Source: Clostridiales bacterium UBA1774
GTDB taxonomy: Bacteria > Bacillota > Clostridia > Oscillospirales > Oscillospiraceae
Length of the DNA: 12,657 nt
Reading direction: 5' to 3'
NCBI GenBank assembly: GCA_002314635.1
Contig: DCGQ01000021.1
Coordinates: forward strand, 70,529 to 83,185
This document shows, piece by piece, positions 7,313 through 12,657 of this stretch. The notes under the pieces are model-generated. The model saw only the letters and a program-made list of their open reading frames with translations, was not told the origin of the DNA and did not search any database. The translations under genes were made by a program, and so were the position numbers. The first letter of the stretch is position 1; the number at the start of each line of letters is the position of its first letter.

Positions 7313-7341
7313 ACTGTCTGCTTCTGACGGAGATAGACAGT
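7313..7341. promoter_or_regulatory. Inverted repeat (candidate operator) in the M42/MFS divergent region
   Basis: ACTGTCT (7313-7319) and AGACAGT (7335-7341) are perfect 7-bp inverted arms with a 15-base spacer. The right arm ends on the first base of the transporter -35 element, so a bound regulator could block that promoter. The rest of the 180-bp gap (7241-7420) contains a TATACT on the minus strand (7300-7295), a possible -10 for the M42 gene with no good -35, and the ATGATATCAT palindrome at 7257-7266. No regulator gene is nearby. Confidence 0.4.
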
Positions 7342-7369
7342 TGACTTTCACGATGTTCCGTATTACTAT
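7341..7369 (+). promoter_or_regulatory. Sigma-A type promoter of the MFS transporter
   Basis: TTGACT at 7341-7346 and TACTAT at 7364-7369 are 17 bases apart, predicting a start near 7376 and a leader of about 45 bases to the ATG at 7421. A GAGAGGAAG ribosome site follows at 7405-7413. Confidence 0.6.
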
Positions 7370-7420
7370 ACTGTATAACATCATCGTATTTTTTGCAAGT
7401 GATAGAGAGGAAGTTATGCC

Positions 7421-8638
7421 ATGAAAACGAAAAAACCACCCCTTCTGCCCATCATCGGCTGTCTGGTCGCCCAGCTTTGCGTGGGTATCATCTATCTCTG
7501 GAGCGTTCTGAAGTCCGCTACCATGGATTTCTATGGCTGGGAAAGCGGCAGCGTCAATCTGATCGCTTCCTTCATGCTGTTCGCCTTCTGCGTGGGCAAC
7601 TTCGGCGGCGGCGCGCTGAACGATAAGTTCGGCCCCAAGAAGGTCAGCTACATCGGCATCATCCTGTTCGGCGTGGGCATCTTCCTTGCCTCCTGTCTGC
7701 CGCAGGGCGCCAATATCACCCTGTTCTATCTGAGCTACAGCGTGATCGGCGGTCTGGGCGTGGGCGTGACCTACGGTGCCATCCTCAGCTGCATCCAGAA
7801 GTGGTTCCCCCACAAGCGCGGCTTCGCCACCGGCATTGCCACTGCCGCCTTCGGTCTGGGCACCGTGGCTTTCAGTCCGGTGATCGGCGTGATGCTGGAA
7901 AAAATGAGCATCAGCGCCACGCTGAAAACCCTCTCCATCGTGTTCCTTGTGGTGGGTCTGATCTCCTGCATCGTGATCCGCCTGCCGGACGAGGAGTATC
8001 TTGCTTCTCTGCCCAAGGCCGCTCCCAAGAAGAACGCCATCACCACCACCCGGGATCTGACTTTGAAGGAAGCCATCCGCACCGTGCCCTTCTGGTGCCT
8101 GCTTCTGAACATCTTCTTCTACAATGCCACATGGAATATGCTGAACCCCCTGATCGCTCCGCTGGCACAGGAGCGCGGCCTCAGCCGTGAGGTGGCCATC
8201 ACCTGCGTGTCCCTCACCGGTCTGTTCAATGCCGCCGGCCGCTTCGGTATGTCCTCCCTGTCCGATAAGATGGGCCGCGTGGAGACCGTCATCATGCTCT
8301 GCGCCGTCACCATCGTCTGTGCCATCCTGCTGATGTTCGTCAAGGGTTATCTGTTCTTCATCGTGGTGCTGATCACCGCCTTCGCCTTCGGCGGCCCCAG
8401 CGCCGTGAACCCCGCCACCAGCACCGACCTGTTCGGCGCGAAATACTCCGGCACCAACTACGGCGTGATCATGCTGGGTCTGGGCTTCTCCTCCATCATC
8501 TTCAACTCCATCTCCAATGCGCTGGTCAAGTCCACCGGCGGCTACGCCATGACCTTCGTCATGGGCGCTGTCACCGCCGCCATCACCATCGTGCTGATGG
8601 CGATCATCAAGGTATACCAGAAGAAGAAAGCGAAATAA
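7421..8638 (+). CDS. MFS transporter, oxalate/formate antiporter (OFA)-type family
   Basis: This 405-residue protein has about 12 hydrophobic segments (roughly 9-31, 45-63, 75-92, 100-123, 135-158, 167-188, 219-243, 256-278, 287-306, 308-330, 344-366, 372-397) and a lysine-rich C-terminal tail. The MFS loop 2-3 motif appears as GGALNDKFGPKK (63-74). KWFPHKRGFATGIA (127-140) and FGAKYSGTNYG (338-348) are typical of the OFA group. R274 in the eighth helix probably matches the substrate arginine of OxlT. The eleventh helix (344-366) has no lysine where OxlT has K355, so oxalate should not be assumed; a small organic acid is only a guess. The gene is single, with its own promoter and terminator. 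Its codon choice differs from its neighbours: arginine is mostly CGC/CGT, isoleucine ATC and lysine AAG, suggesting high expression. Confidence 0.88.
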   Translation: MKTKKPPLLPIIGCLVAQLCVGIIYLWSVLKSATMDFYGWESGSVNLIASFMLFAFCVGNFGGGALNDKFGPKKVSYIGIILFGVGIFLASCLPQGANITLFYLSYSVIGGLGVGVTYGAILSCIQKWFPHKRGFATGIATAAFGLGTVAFSPVIGVMLEKMSISATLKTLSIVFLVVGLISCIVIRLPDEEYLASLPKAAPKKNAITTTRDLTLKEAIRTVPFWCLLLNIFFYNATWNMLNPLIAPLAQERGLSREVAITCVSLTGLFNAAGRFGMSSLSDKMGRVETVIMLCAVTIVCAILLMFVKGYLFFIVVLITAFAFGGPSAVNPATSTDLFGAKYSGTNYGVIMLGLGFSSIIFNSISNALVKSTGGYAMTFVMGAVTAAITIVLMAIIKVYQKKKAK

Positions 8639-8655
8639 GGCTCCGAAATACAATA

Positions 8656-8691
8656 TCCCGGGCGGTAATTCAAACCGTCCGGGAGTTTTTT
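8656..8691 (+). terminator. Intrinsic terminator after the MFS gene
   Basis: TCCCGGGCGGT (8656-8666) pairs with ACCGTCCGGGA (8674-8684) around a 7-base loop; one pair is G-U. A run of six T follows at 8686-8691. The hairpin starts 18 bases after the transporter stop. The T-run overlaps the stop codon of the convergent GNAT gene, and the same stem followed by TATTGTATTT on the minus strand may also end that transcript. Confidence 0.92.
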
Positions 8692-9247
8692 ATATGCCCT
8701 CGTATTCTTCCCGCAGGTTGCCGTATCGGACTGCGTCCACAATGCCGCGATTGCTCCAATCCGCCTGCCGCAGGGTGCCTTCACAGGTCATGCCGCAGTT
8801 CTGCATCACCCTGCCGGAGTTGGGGTTATCCGGGTCATGCTGGCTTTCGATGCGGTTATAGCCCACCTGCCGGAACAGGAAATCCATCACCGCCCGGAAT
8901 GCTTCGGTGGTGATGCCCTGATGCCACCAGCGGCTTCCGATGCAGTATCCGATGTGAGCCAGCTTCGCCCGCTCATTCTGCTCCACCACGGAGATGGTGC
9001 CCACCGGCTCCCCCACCGTCACCGGCACGATGGCCCACTGGTAAAAGGTCGGCTCCGCGTATTGCGAAACCCAGTCCCCGATCACACCCTCCGTAACGGA
9101 GAGGCTCCGATGGGTGGGCCAGCGCAGGAATTTCGTCACTTCGTCGTCGCTGCACCAGTTGCGGAATGCCGCCTCCGCGTCCTCCCGGCGAAAGGGCCGC
9201 AGCGTCAGCCGGGGTGTGATCAAGGTCTGTGTACCAAGGTGGTTCAT
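8690..9247 (-). CDS. GNAT family N-acetyltransferase, RimJ/RimL-like
   Basis: A 185-residue protein with the layout of the RimJ/RimL branch of GNAT enzymes: LITPRLTLRPFRREDAE at the N-terminus (9-25), IGYCIGSRWWHQGITTEA (99-116) covering the acetyl-CoA site, and NPNSGRVMQNCGMTCEGTLR (141-160) near the C-terminus. The acetyl-CoA loop is atypical: W-H-Q-G-I-T replaces the usual G-K-G-Y/I-A/G, although the central glycine G111 is kept. Such enzymes acetylate protein N-termini or small amines, and the substrate here is unknown. The ATG at 9245-9247 is preceded by GAGGTGAG, which overlaps the stop of the MATE gene 9 bp upstream, so the pair is almost certainly one transcript. Pairing with a drug-type efflux pump might suggest a detoxification role, but that is only a guess. 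Confidence 0.87.
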   Translation of the reverse strand: MNHLGTQTLITPRLTLRPFRREDAEAAFRNWCSDDEVTKFLRWPTHRSLSVTEGVIGDWVSQYAEPTFYQWAIVPVTVGEPVGTISVVEQNERAKLAHIGYCIGSRWWHQGITTEAFRAVMDFLFRQVGYNRIESQHDPDNPNSGRVMQNCGMTCEGTLRQADWSNRGIVDAVRYGNLREEYEGI

Positions 9248-9256
9248 CCGCTCACC

Positions 9257-10615
9257 TCACACCAGCGCGGCGCGTTTTTTCCACATTCCGCTGTAATAAT
9301 AGATGCCGCTGAGGATCGTATTCACATAGGCCGCCATGCCGTAGCCGAAGAACCAACCCATCAGACCCATGTGGAAGCCATAGGCCAGAATCAGGCTGAT
9401 GGCGATGCGGCTGACAAACCCGTCCAGCAGGGCGATGATCAGCACCAGCCGGGCATTGCCGATGCCCTCGATGAAGCTCTGATACGGCCCCATCATGCAG
9501 GTGGCAGGCAGGGAGCAGGACAGCGCCAGCATGAATTTCGGTGCCATTTCCAGCACATCCGGGTCGTCGGTGAAGATGGAATAAATCTGCTTCGGGAAGC
9601 AGAGGAACAGGAACATACACACCACGGCGGTGACCGCGCAGATGACGGCGCACACGGTAACGCACTTCTTCATCCGCTCCGGCTTGCCCGCGCCCATGTT
9701 CTGACCGATCATGGTGCTGCCCGCCACCATCACGCCGTTGATGACGATCCACGAGAACTGCTCGATCTTGGTGCCGGTGCCGAAGGTGGCGGAGGCGGTG
9801 AGACCGTAGCTGTTGATGAACCGGTTCACGAACAGCATGGAGATGGAGATGGCCGCATTCTGCAGGGCAAAGGGAACACCCAGCTTCAGAAGCTGGCGGA
9901 ACACGTTCTTATCCAGGCAGATCAGCTTCAGCCGGATGGGGAAACCAAGCTTATCCTGCACCTTACGCAGATAGCAGAGAGAGCATACCAGACTGACGCC
10001 CTGTCCGAAAATGGTGGCAACTGCCGCACCGGCTACGCCCCAACCCAGCACCGCCACGGTGAACAGGTCCAGACCCAGATTCACCACTGCGGCAATGGCC
10101 ACGAACAGCAGCGGGTGCTTGCTGTCGCCCAGTCCGCGGAAGATGGACGACACCAGATTGTAGCCGAAGGTGAAGATCGTACCGGCAAACACGATGAGCA
10201 GATACACCGTCGCGTCCCGGAAGGACTCCTCCGGCGTGGACAGCACGCGAAGGATCGGCTTGGCCAGCGAAAGACCCAGCACCATCACCAGCGCCGTGCA
10301 GAGCAGCACGGTAGCGGTCAGCGTACCGATGGTTTTTTCCAGCTCCTGCCGTTTGCCCGCGCCCAGCAGCTGGGACACCAGAATCTGTCCCGCATTGGTA
10401 AAGCCCATACACAGCGCCGTGGTCATCCACGTGACCTGACCGGCAATGCTTACCGCGCTGAGACCGGCGGAGCGGACATAGTGACCCACCACCATCATGT
10501 CCACCATGCTGTAGGCCGTCTGCAGCAGCGTGGACAGCATGAAGGGCAGGGCGAAACGCATCAGCTTTTTCGTGACGCTGCCGGTGGTAAAGTCCTGAAT
10601 GATACCGTTTTCCAT
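9257..10615 (-). CDS. MATE family efflux transporter
   Basis: I chose the ATG at 10613-10615 (452 residues, normal for MATE). The frame extends 28 codons upstream, but that part lacks MATE similarity. The ribosome site is weak: only GGGG about 14 bases away is visible. Translation begins MENGIIQDFTTGSVTKKLMRFALPFML, the usual start of clostridial MATE proteins, and contains VDMMVVGHYV (38-47), TNAGQILVSQLLGAG (73-87) and the second-half counterpart TMIGQNMGAGKPERM. Two six-helix halves can be followed. MATE proteins export cationic drugs or metabolites with a sodium or proton gradient; the substrate is not predictable. It is the first gene of the pair with the GNAT gene, and diverges from the CYTH-Alr gene across a 104-bp gap with a strong dyad. 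Confidence 0.92.
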   Translation of the reverse strand: MENGIIQDFTTGSVTKKLMRFALPFMLSTLLQTAYSMVDMMVVGHYVRSAGLSAVSIAGQVTWMTTALCMGFTNAGQILVSQLLGAGKRQELEKTIGTLTATVLLCTALVMVLGLSLAKPILRVLSTPEESFRDATVYLLIVFAGTIFTFGYNLVSSIFRGLGDSKHPLLFVAIAAVVNLGLDLFTVAVLGWGVAGAAVATIFGQGVSLVCSLCYLRKVQDKLGFPIRLKLICLDKNVFRQLLKLGVPFALQNAAISISMLFVNRFINSYGLTASATFGTGTKIEQFSWIVINGVMVAGSTMIGQNMGAGKPERMKKCVTVCAVICAVTAVVCMFLFLCFPKQIYSIFTDDPDVLEMAPKFMLALSCSLPATCMMGPYQSFIEGIGNARLVLIIALLDGFVSRIAISLILAYGFHMGLMGWFFGYGMAAYVNTILSGIYYYSGMWKKRAALV

Positions 10616-10641
10616 ATTTTTTATCAAACCCCATTCACAAA

Positions 10642-10674
10642 GCGGACAGGCTGCGGTAAAATACCCCTGTCTGC
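10642..10674. promoter_or_regulatory. Bulged dyad/hairpin in the MATE/CYTH-Alr divergent gap
   Basis: GCGGACAGG (10642-10650) pairs with CCTGTCTGC (10666-10674), eight of nine positions matching and one a G-T. Inside it GGTA (10655-10658) pairs with TACC (10662-10665) around AAA, leaving CTGC as a 4-base bulge. On the minus strand it would lie at the very start of the MATE leader. It could be an operator or an RNA structure; I see no T-run to make it a terminator. Confidence 0.45.
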
Positions 10675-10699
10675 AAAAGTTAATGAGAAATTTTATCAT
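10671..10699 (+). promoter_or_regulatory. Candidate promoter of the CYTH-Alr gene
   Basis: CTGCAA (10671-10676) and TATCAT (10694-10699) are 17 bases apart. The -10 is good and the -35 poor. The leader would be only about 14 bases, just enough for the AGAAGG ribosome site at 10706-10711. It shares its -35 with the right arm of the dyad, so one regulator could affect both directions. Confidence 0.3.
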
Positions 10700-10718
10700 A
10701 GAATAAGAAGGTAAACAA
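10690..10718 (-). promoter_or_regulatory. Candidate promoter of the MATE-GNAT transcript
   Basis: On the minus strand TTGTTT (10718-10713) and TAAAAT (10695-10690) are 17 bases apart. The -10 matches consensus at five of six positions, the -35 at three. Transcription would start near 10683 and run through the bulged dyad. The element overlaps the ribosome site of the divergent CYTH-Alr gene. Confidence 0.4.
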
Positions 10719-10719
10719 G

Positions 10720-12363
10720 ATGGATAGCGCTATTCCTTTGGAAATTGAACGGAAATATCTGATCCGCCTGCCGGAAGAAGGGGTATTGGACAGCCTTGCC
10801 TATAGGCGGGACTGGATCACCCAGACCTATCTGACCGCCGAACCCGGCGTCACCGAGCGGGTTCGCAGCCGCCGCAGTCCCGGCGGTGAAGTGCGGTATT
10901 ACCACACGGTAAAGCGCCGCATCAGCGACATGACCCGTCAGGAGCAGGAGGAGGAGATTTCCCGGGAAACCTATGAAGCGCTGCTCCTGCGCCGTGATCC
11001 CCTGCTGCGTACCATTGAAAAGACCCGCTGGTGCATCTCTCTGGGCGCGCTGACGCTGGAGATCGACCGGTTCCCCTTCTGGGCGGATCGGGCGCTGGCG
11101 GAGGTGGAGCTGCCGGAGGAGACTGCGGCAGTCAGCCTGCCGGACTGGGTCAGTCTGATCCGGGAGGTCACTTCGGACAAACACTACACCAATCGGGCGC
11201 TGGCGGCTGAGGTGCCTTATGAAGCGCTGCCCGGCGATGTCCTGACCCGGGGCGCCAACCCCATGAAGCGCACCTGGGCGGAGATCGACCTTGCCGCCAT
11301 CGAGCACAATTTCAAGACGCTGCAGGCCCGGCTTCCCGAGGGCAGCCGCTGTCTGGGCGTGGTGAAGGCGGACAGCTACGGGCACGGTGCGGTGCCGGTG
11401 TCCCTGCGTCTGCAGGCGCTGGGCTGCGACTATCTGGCGGTGGCCTGTCTGGATGAGGGTTATGCCCTGCGCCGCAGCGGGGTCACGCTGCCCATTCTGG
11501 TGCTTGGCCCCACCCCGGCGGACTGTGCCCCGGATCTGGCGGCATTGAAGCTGACGCAGGCGGTGGGCGACGGGGCGTATGCTCGTGCCCTCAGCGATGC
11601 GCTGAACGGGGCGGCGCTGAGCGTTCATGCCAAGCTGGAGACCGGCATGGGGCGCACCGGCTTCCCGGCGGACAGTGAGGGTGCCGCGGAACTGGCCGCC
11701 TGCATGAGCCTGCCCGGTCTGGATTTTGAAGGTGTGTTCACCCACTTCGCCATGGCGGATGTACCCGGCGACCCCTATACCGCTGAGCAGTACGGCCGTT
11801 TCAAGGCCACCATCGGGGAGGCTGAGCAGCGCAGCGGCAGGAAGTTCCGCATTGTCCACTGTGCCAACTCCGGTGCCACCCTGCATACGCCCATGGAGCA
11901 TGGAGAGGACATGGCCCGCCCCGGCGTGGCGCTGTACGGTCTGTTCCCGGACACGGAGACGGAGCAGGTGGATCTGCATCCGGTGATGACGGTGAAGAGC
12001 CGTGTGGCTGCCATCACCCATCACAAGGCAGGGGACACCATCGGCTACGGCCGCAGCTACACCTGCACCCGGGACTGCCGCGTTGCGGTGCTGCCCATCG
12101 GCTATGCGGACGGTCTGCATCGCAGCCTCTCCAACAAGCTGGAGGTGGAGCTTTGCGGTGTGCGCTGCCGTCAGCTTGGGCGTATCTGCATGGATCTTTG
12201 CATGGTGGATGTGACCGATGTGCCGGAGGTGCAGCTCGGCAGCGTGGCTACTGTGCTGGGCGGCGGCATACCCGCGCAGGAGCTGGCGGACAAGGCGGGC
12301 ACGATCCACTACGAGCTGGTCTGTGCCGTCAGCAGGCGGGTACCCCGGGTTTATCTGGGATAA
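10720..12363 (+). CDS. alr: CYTH (triphosphate tunnel) domain - alanine racemase fusion
   Basis: The 547-residue protein is read in one uninterrupted frame from the ATG at 10720, with AGAAGG 8 bases upstream. Residues 6 to about 165 are a CYTH domain with the expected charged tunnel residues: E-x-E-x-K at 8-12 (EIERK), R47 and R49, K65, the acidic EQEEE run at 75-79, K101 and R103, E114 and D116, E128 and E130, and SDKHYTNRALA at 152-162. Such domains hydrolyse triphosphate or other phosphorylated ligands with a divalent metal. Residues 183-547 are a full fold-III alanine racemase: PLP lysine K216 in VVKADSYGHG, K305 and R312 in KLETGMGRTGF, R400 in MARPG, catalytic tyrosine Y443 in TIGYGRSY, and M491-D492 in RICMD. 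Alanine racemase makes D-alanine for peptidoglycan. An internal ATG at 11263 could start the racemase alone but lacks a clear ribosome site. The purpose of the fusion is unknown. Confidence 0.93.
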   Translation: MDSAIPLEIERKYLIRLPEEGVLDSLAYRRDWITQTYLTAEPGVTERVRSRRSPGGEVRYYHTVKRRISDMTRQEQEEEISRETYEALLLRRDPLLRTIEKTRWCISLGALTLEIDRFPFWADRALAEVELPEETAAVSLPDWVSLIREVTSDKHYTNRALAAEVPYEALPGDVLTRGANPMKRTWAEIDLAAIEHNFKTLQARLPEGSRCLGVVKADSYGHGAVPVSLRLQALGCDYLAVACLDEGYALRRSGVTLPILVLGPTPADCAPDLAALKLTQAVGDGAYARALSDALNGAALSVHAKLETGMGRTGFPADSEGAAELAACMSLPGLDFEGVFTHFAMADVPGDPYTAEQYGRFKATIGEAEQRSGRKFRIVHCANSGATLHTPMEHGEDMARPGVALYGLFPDTETEQVDLHPVMTVKSRVAAITHHKAGDTIGYGRSYTCTRDCRVAVLPIGYADGLHRSLSNKLEVELCGVRCRQLGRICMDLCMVDVTDVPEVQLGSVATVLGGGIPAQELADKAGTIHYELVCAVSRRVPRVYLG

Positions 12364-12554
12364 GCAACAATCTGTGACATTCTGATATCCAATGTTACAA
12401 ATAATCAGCAGATTTCCACTTTTTGCACCAGGTTATCCACAATGCTGTTATGCAGGGAGTGTAAAACCATAGTAATCGAAGCATAACGCCTGCTTTTGCG
12501 GCCTTTTCCGGAAGCTGTATTATGAAAACACCATGCAGAGCTATTGAAACGTGC
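12364..12554. other. Gap between the alanine racemase fusion and its terminator, no convincing gene
   Basis: These 191 bases are AT-richer than the flanking genes and contain no recognisable protein. They hold one exact DnaA-box sequence TTATCCACA (12433-12441). Promoter-like pairs on the plus strand are TTGCAC/TGTTAT (12423-12428 and 12446-12451) and TTGCGG/TATTAT (12496-12501 and 12518-12523). The second could drive a transcript of about 65 bases ending at the following terminator. Otherwise it is simply a long 3' leader to the terminator. Confidence 0.4.
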
Positions 12555-12593
12555 AAAACCCCGAACCTCGGTACGTCCGAGGTTCGGGGTTTT
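12555..12593 (+). terminator. Perfect 17-bp intrinsic terminator
   Basis: AAAACCCCGAACCTCGG (12555-12571) and its exact complement (12577-12593) enclose a 5-base loop TACGT. The stem has A's on its left foot and T's on its right foot, the form of a two-way terminator. It is the first terminator after the CYTH-Alr stop. Confidence 0.9.
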
Positions 12594-12595
12594 CA

Positions 12596-12628
12596 TAAAA
12601 AAACAGGAGCAGCGGCGGCTGCTCCTGT
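12596..12628 (-). terminator. Intrinsic terminator for a minus-strand gene beyond the right edge
   Basis: ACAGGAGCAGC (12603-12613) and GCTGCTCCTGT (12618-12628) form a perfect 11-bp stem with a 4-base loop. On the minus strand the stem is followed by a run of seven T (12602-12596 plus stem foot), whereas on the plus strand A's follow. It therefore ends leftward transcription. A minus-strand TAG at 12649-12647 could be the stop of that gene, but only a few bases of it are in view. Confidence 0.8.
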
Positions 12629-12657
12629 AAAAATGTTGGCGTTGTGCTATCTTCCCG

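Noticed and set aside
7416..7424. ATG-CCA-TGA mini-frame overlapping the MFS start
   Set aside because: The ribosome site is only 2 bases from that ATG but 7 from the ATG at 7421, so the latter is the real start.
7241..8653. Upstream extension of the M42 reading frame across the divergent region and antisense to the MFS gene
   Set aside because: The extension is rich in Asp, Gly and His antisense sequence; the ATG at 7240 has an AAAGGAGG site at proper distance and gives a normal-length M42 protein.
8837..10714. Long plus-strand open frame of about 625 codons opposite the GNAT and MATE genes
   Set aside because: Its translation is rich in His, Gln, Gly and Arg with no domain or ribosome site, as expected of an antisense shadow of GC-rich genes; the minus strand carries clear GNAT and MATE proteins.
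12433..12441. DnaA box as evidence of a replication origin
   Set aside because: Only one exact box, no cluster, no AT-rich unwinding region and no dnaA or dnaN nearby; a 1-mismatch box at 2673-2681 is also isolated.
12442..12486. 14-residue plus-strand frame MLLCRECKTIVIEA
   Set aside because: It contains a C-x-x-C but is very short and has no ribosome site; chance is the simpler explanation.
12405..12596. 63-codon minus-strand frame in the right-hand gap
   Set aside because: It starts inside a terminator stem, has no ribosome site and no recognisable sequence.
12522..12657. Plus-strand frame from ATG 12522 open to the edge
   Set aside because: A GGAAG lies upstream, but the frame runs through two perfect terminator hairpins, so it is unlikely to be coding.

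Overview
The window looks like chromosomal DNA from a high-GC member of the Clostridia, most likely an Oscillospirales-type gut anaerobe. This is inferred from AGGAGG-type ribosome sites, a CsaB pyruvyl transferase (secondary cell-wall polymer chemistry), DUF4330, YgiQ, an OFA-type transporter, a clostridial-style MATE pump and GC-rich, CGG-heavy codon use. No rRNA, tRNA, CRISPR array, transposase, integrase or phage gene is visible, so this is core-type chromosome rather than an obvious island.

Left block (1-2641, minus strand): a DUF4330 single-pass membrane protein overlaps by ATGA a histidine-phosphatase/GNAT fusion. After an 89-bp gap holding a hairpin comes the N-terminal part of a YgiQ radical SAM protein, which runs off the left edge. 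Facing away from this block on the plus strand, from a good sigma-A promoter, is a 738-residue protein joining a GT4 glycosyltransferase to a CsaB pyruvyl transferase (2804-5020, TTG start).

Middle block: a perfect 28-bp palindrome separates the GT4-CsaB gene from a convergent minus-strand pair, a CE2-like SGNH esterase without a signal peptide and an M42 metallo-aminopeptidase. A 180-bp divergent region with a promoter and a dyad separates this pair from a plus-strand OFA-type MFS transporter (7421-8638), which ends in a clear intrinsic terminator.

Right block: a minus-strand MATE pump and GNAT acetyltransferase form a tight pair. They diverge, across 104 bp with a bulged dyad, from a 547-residue plus-strand fusion of a CYTH (triphosphate tunnel) domain with a complete alanine racemase. 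About 190 bp without a convincing gene follows, then two back-to-back terminators. The second points leftwards and implies an unseen minus-strand gene beyond the right edge.

The recurring theme is domain fusion: three of the nine genes join two families usually encoded separately (phosphatase+GNAT, GT4+CsaB, CYTH+Alr). Two of these concern the cell envelope: pyruvylated wall polymer and D-alanine supply. The CYTH-alanine racemase fusion is the most unusual and the best candidate for something not described functionally.
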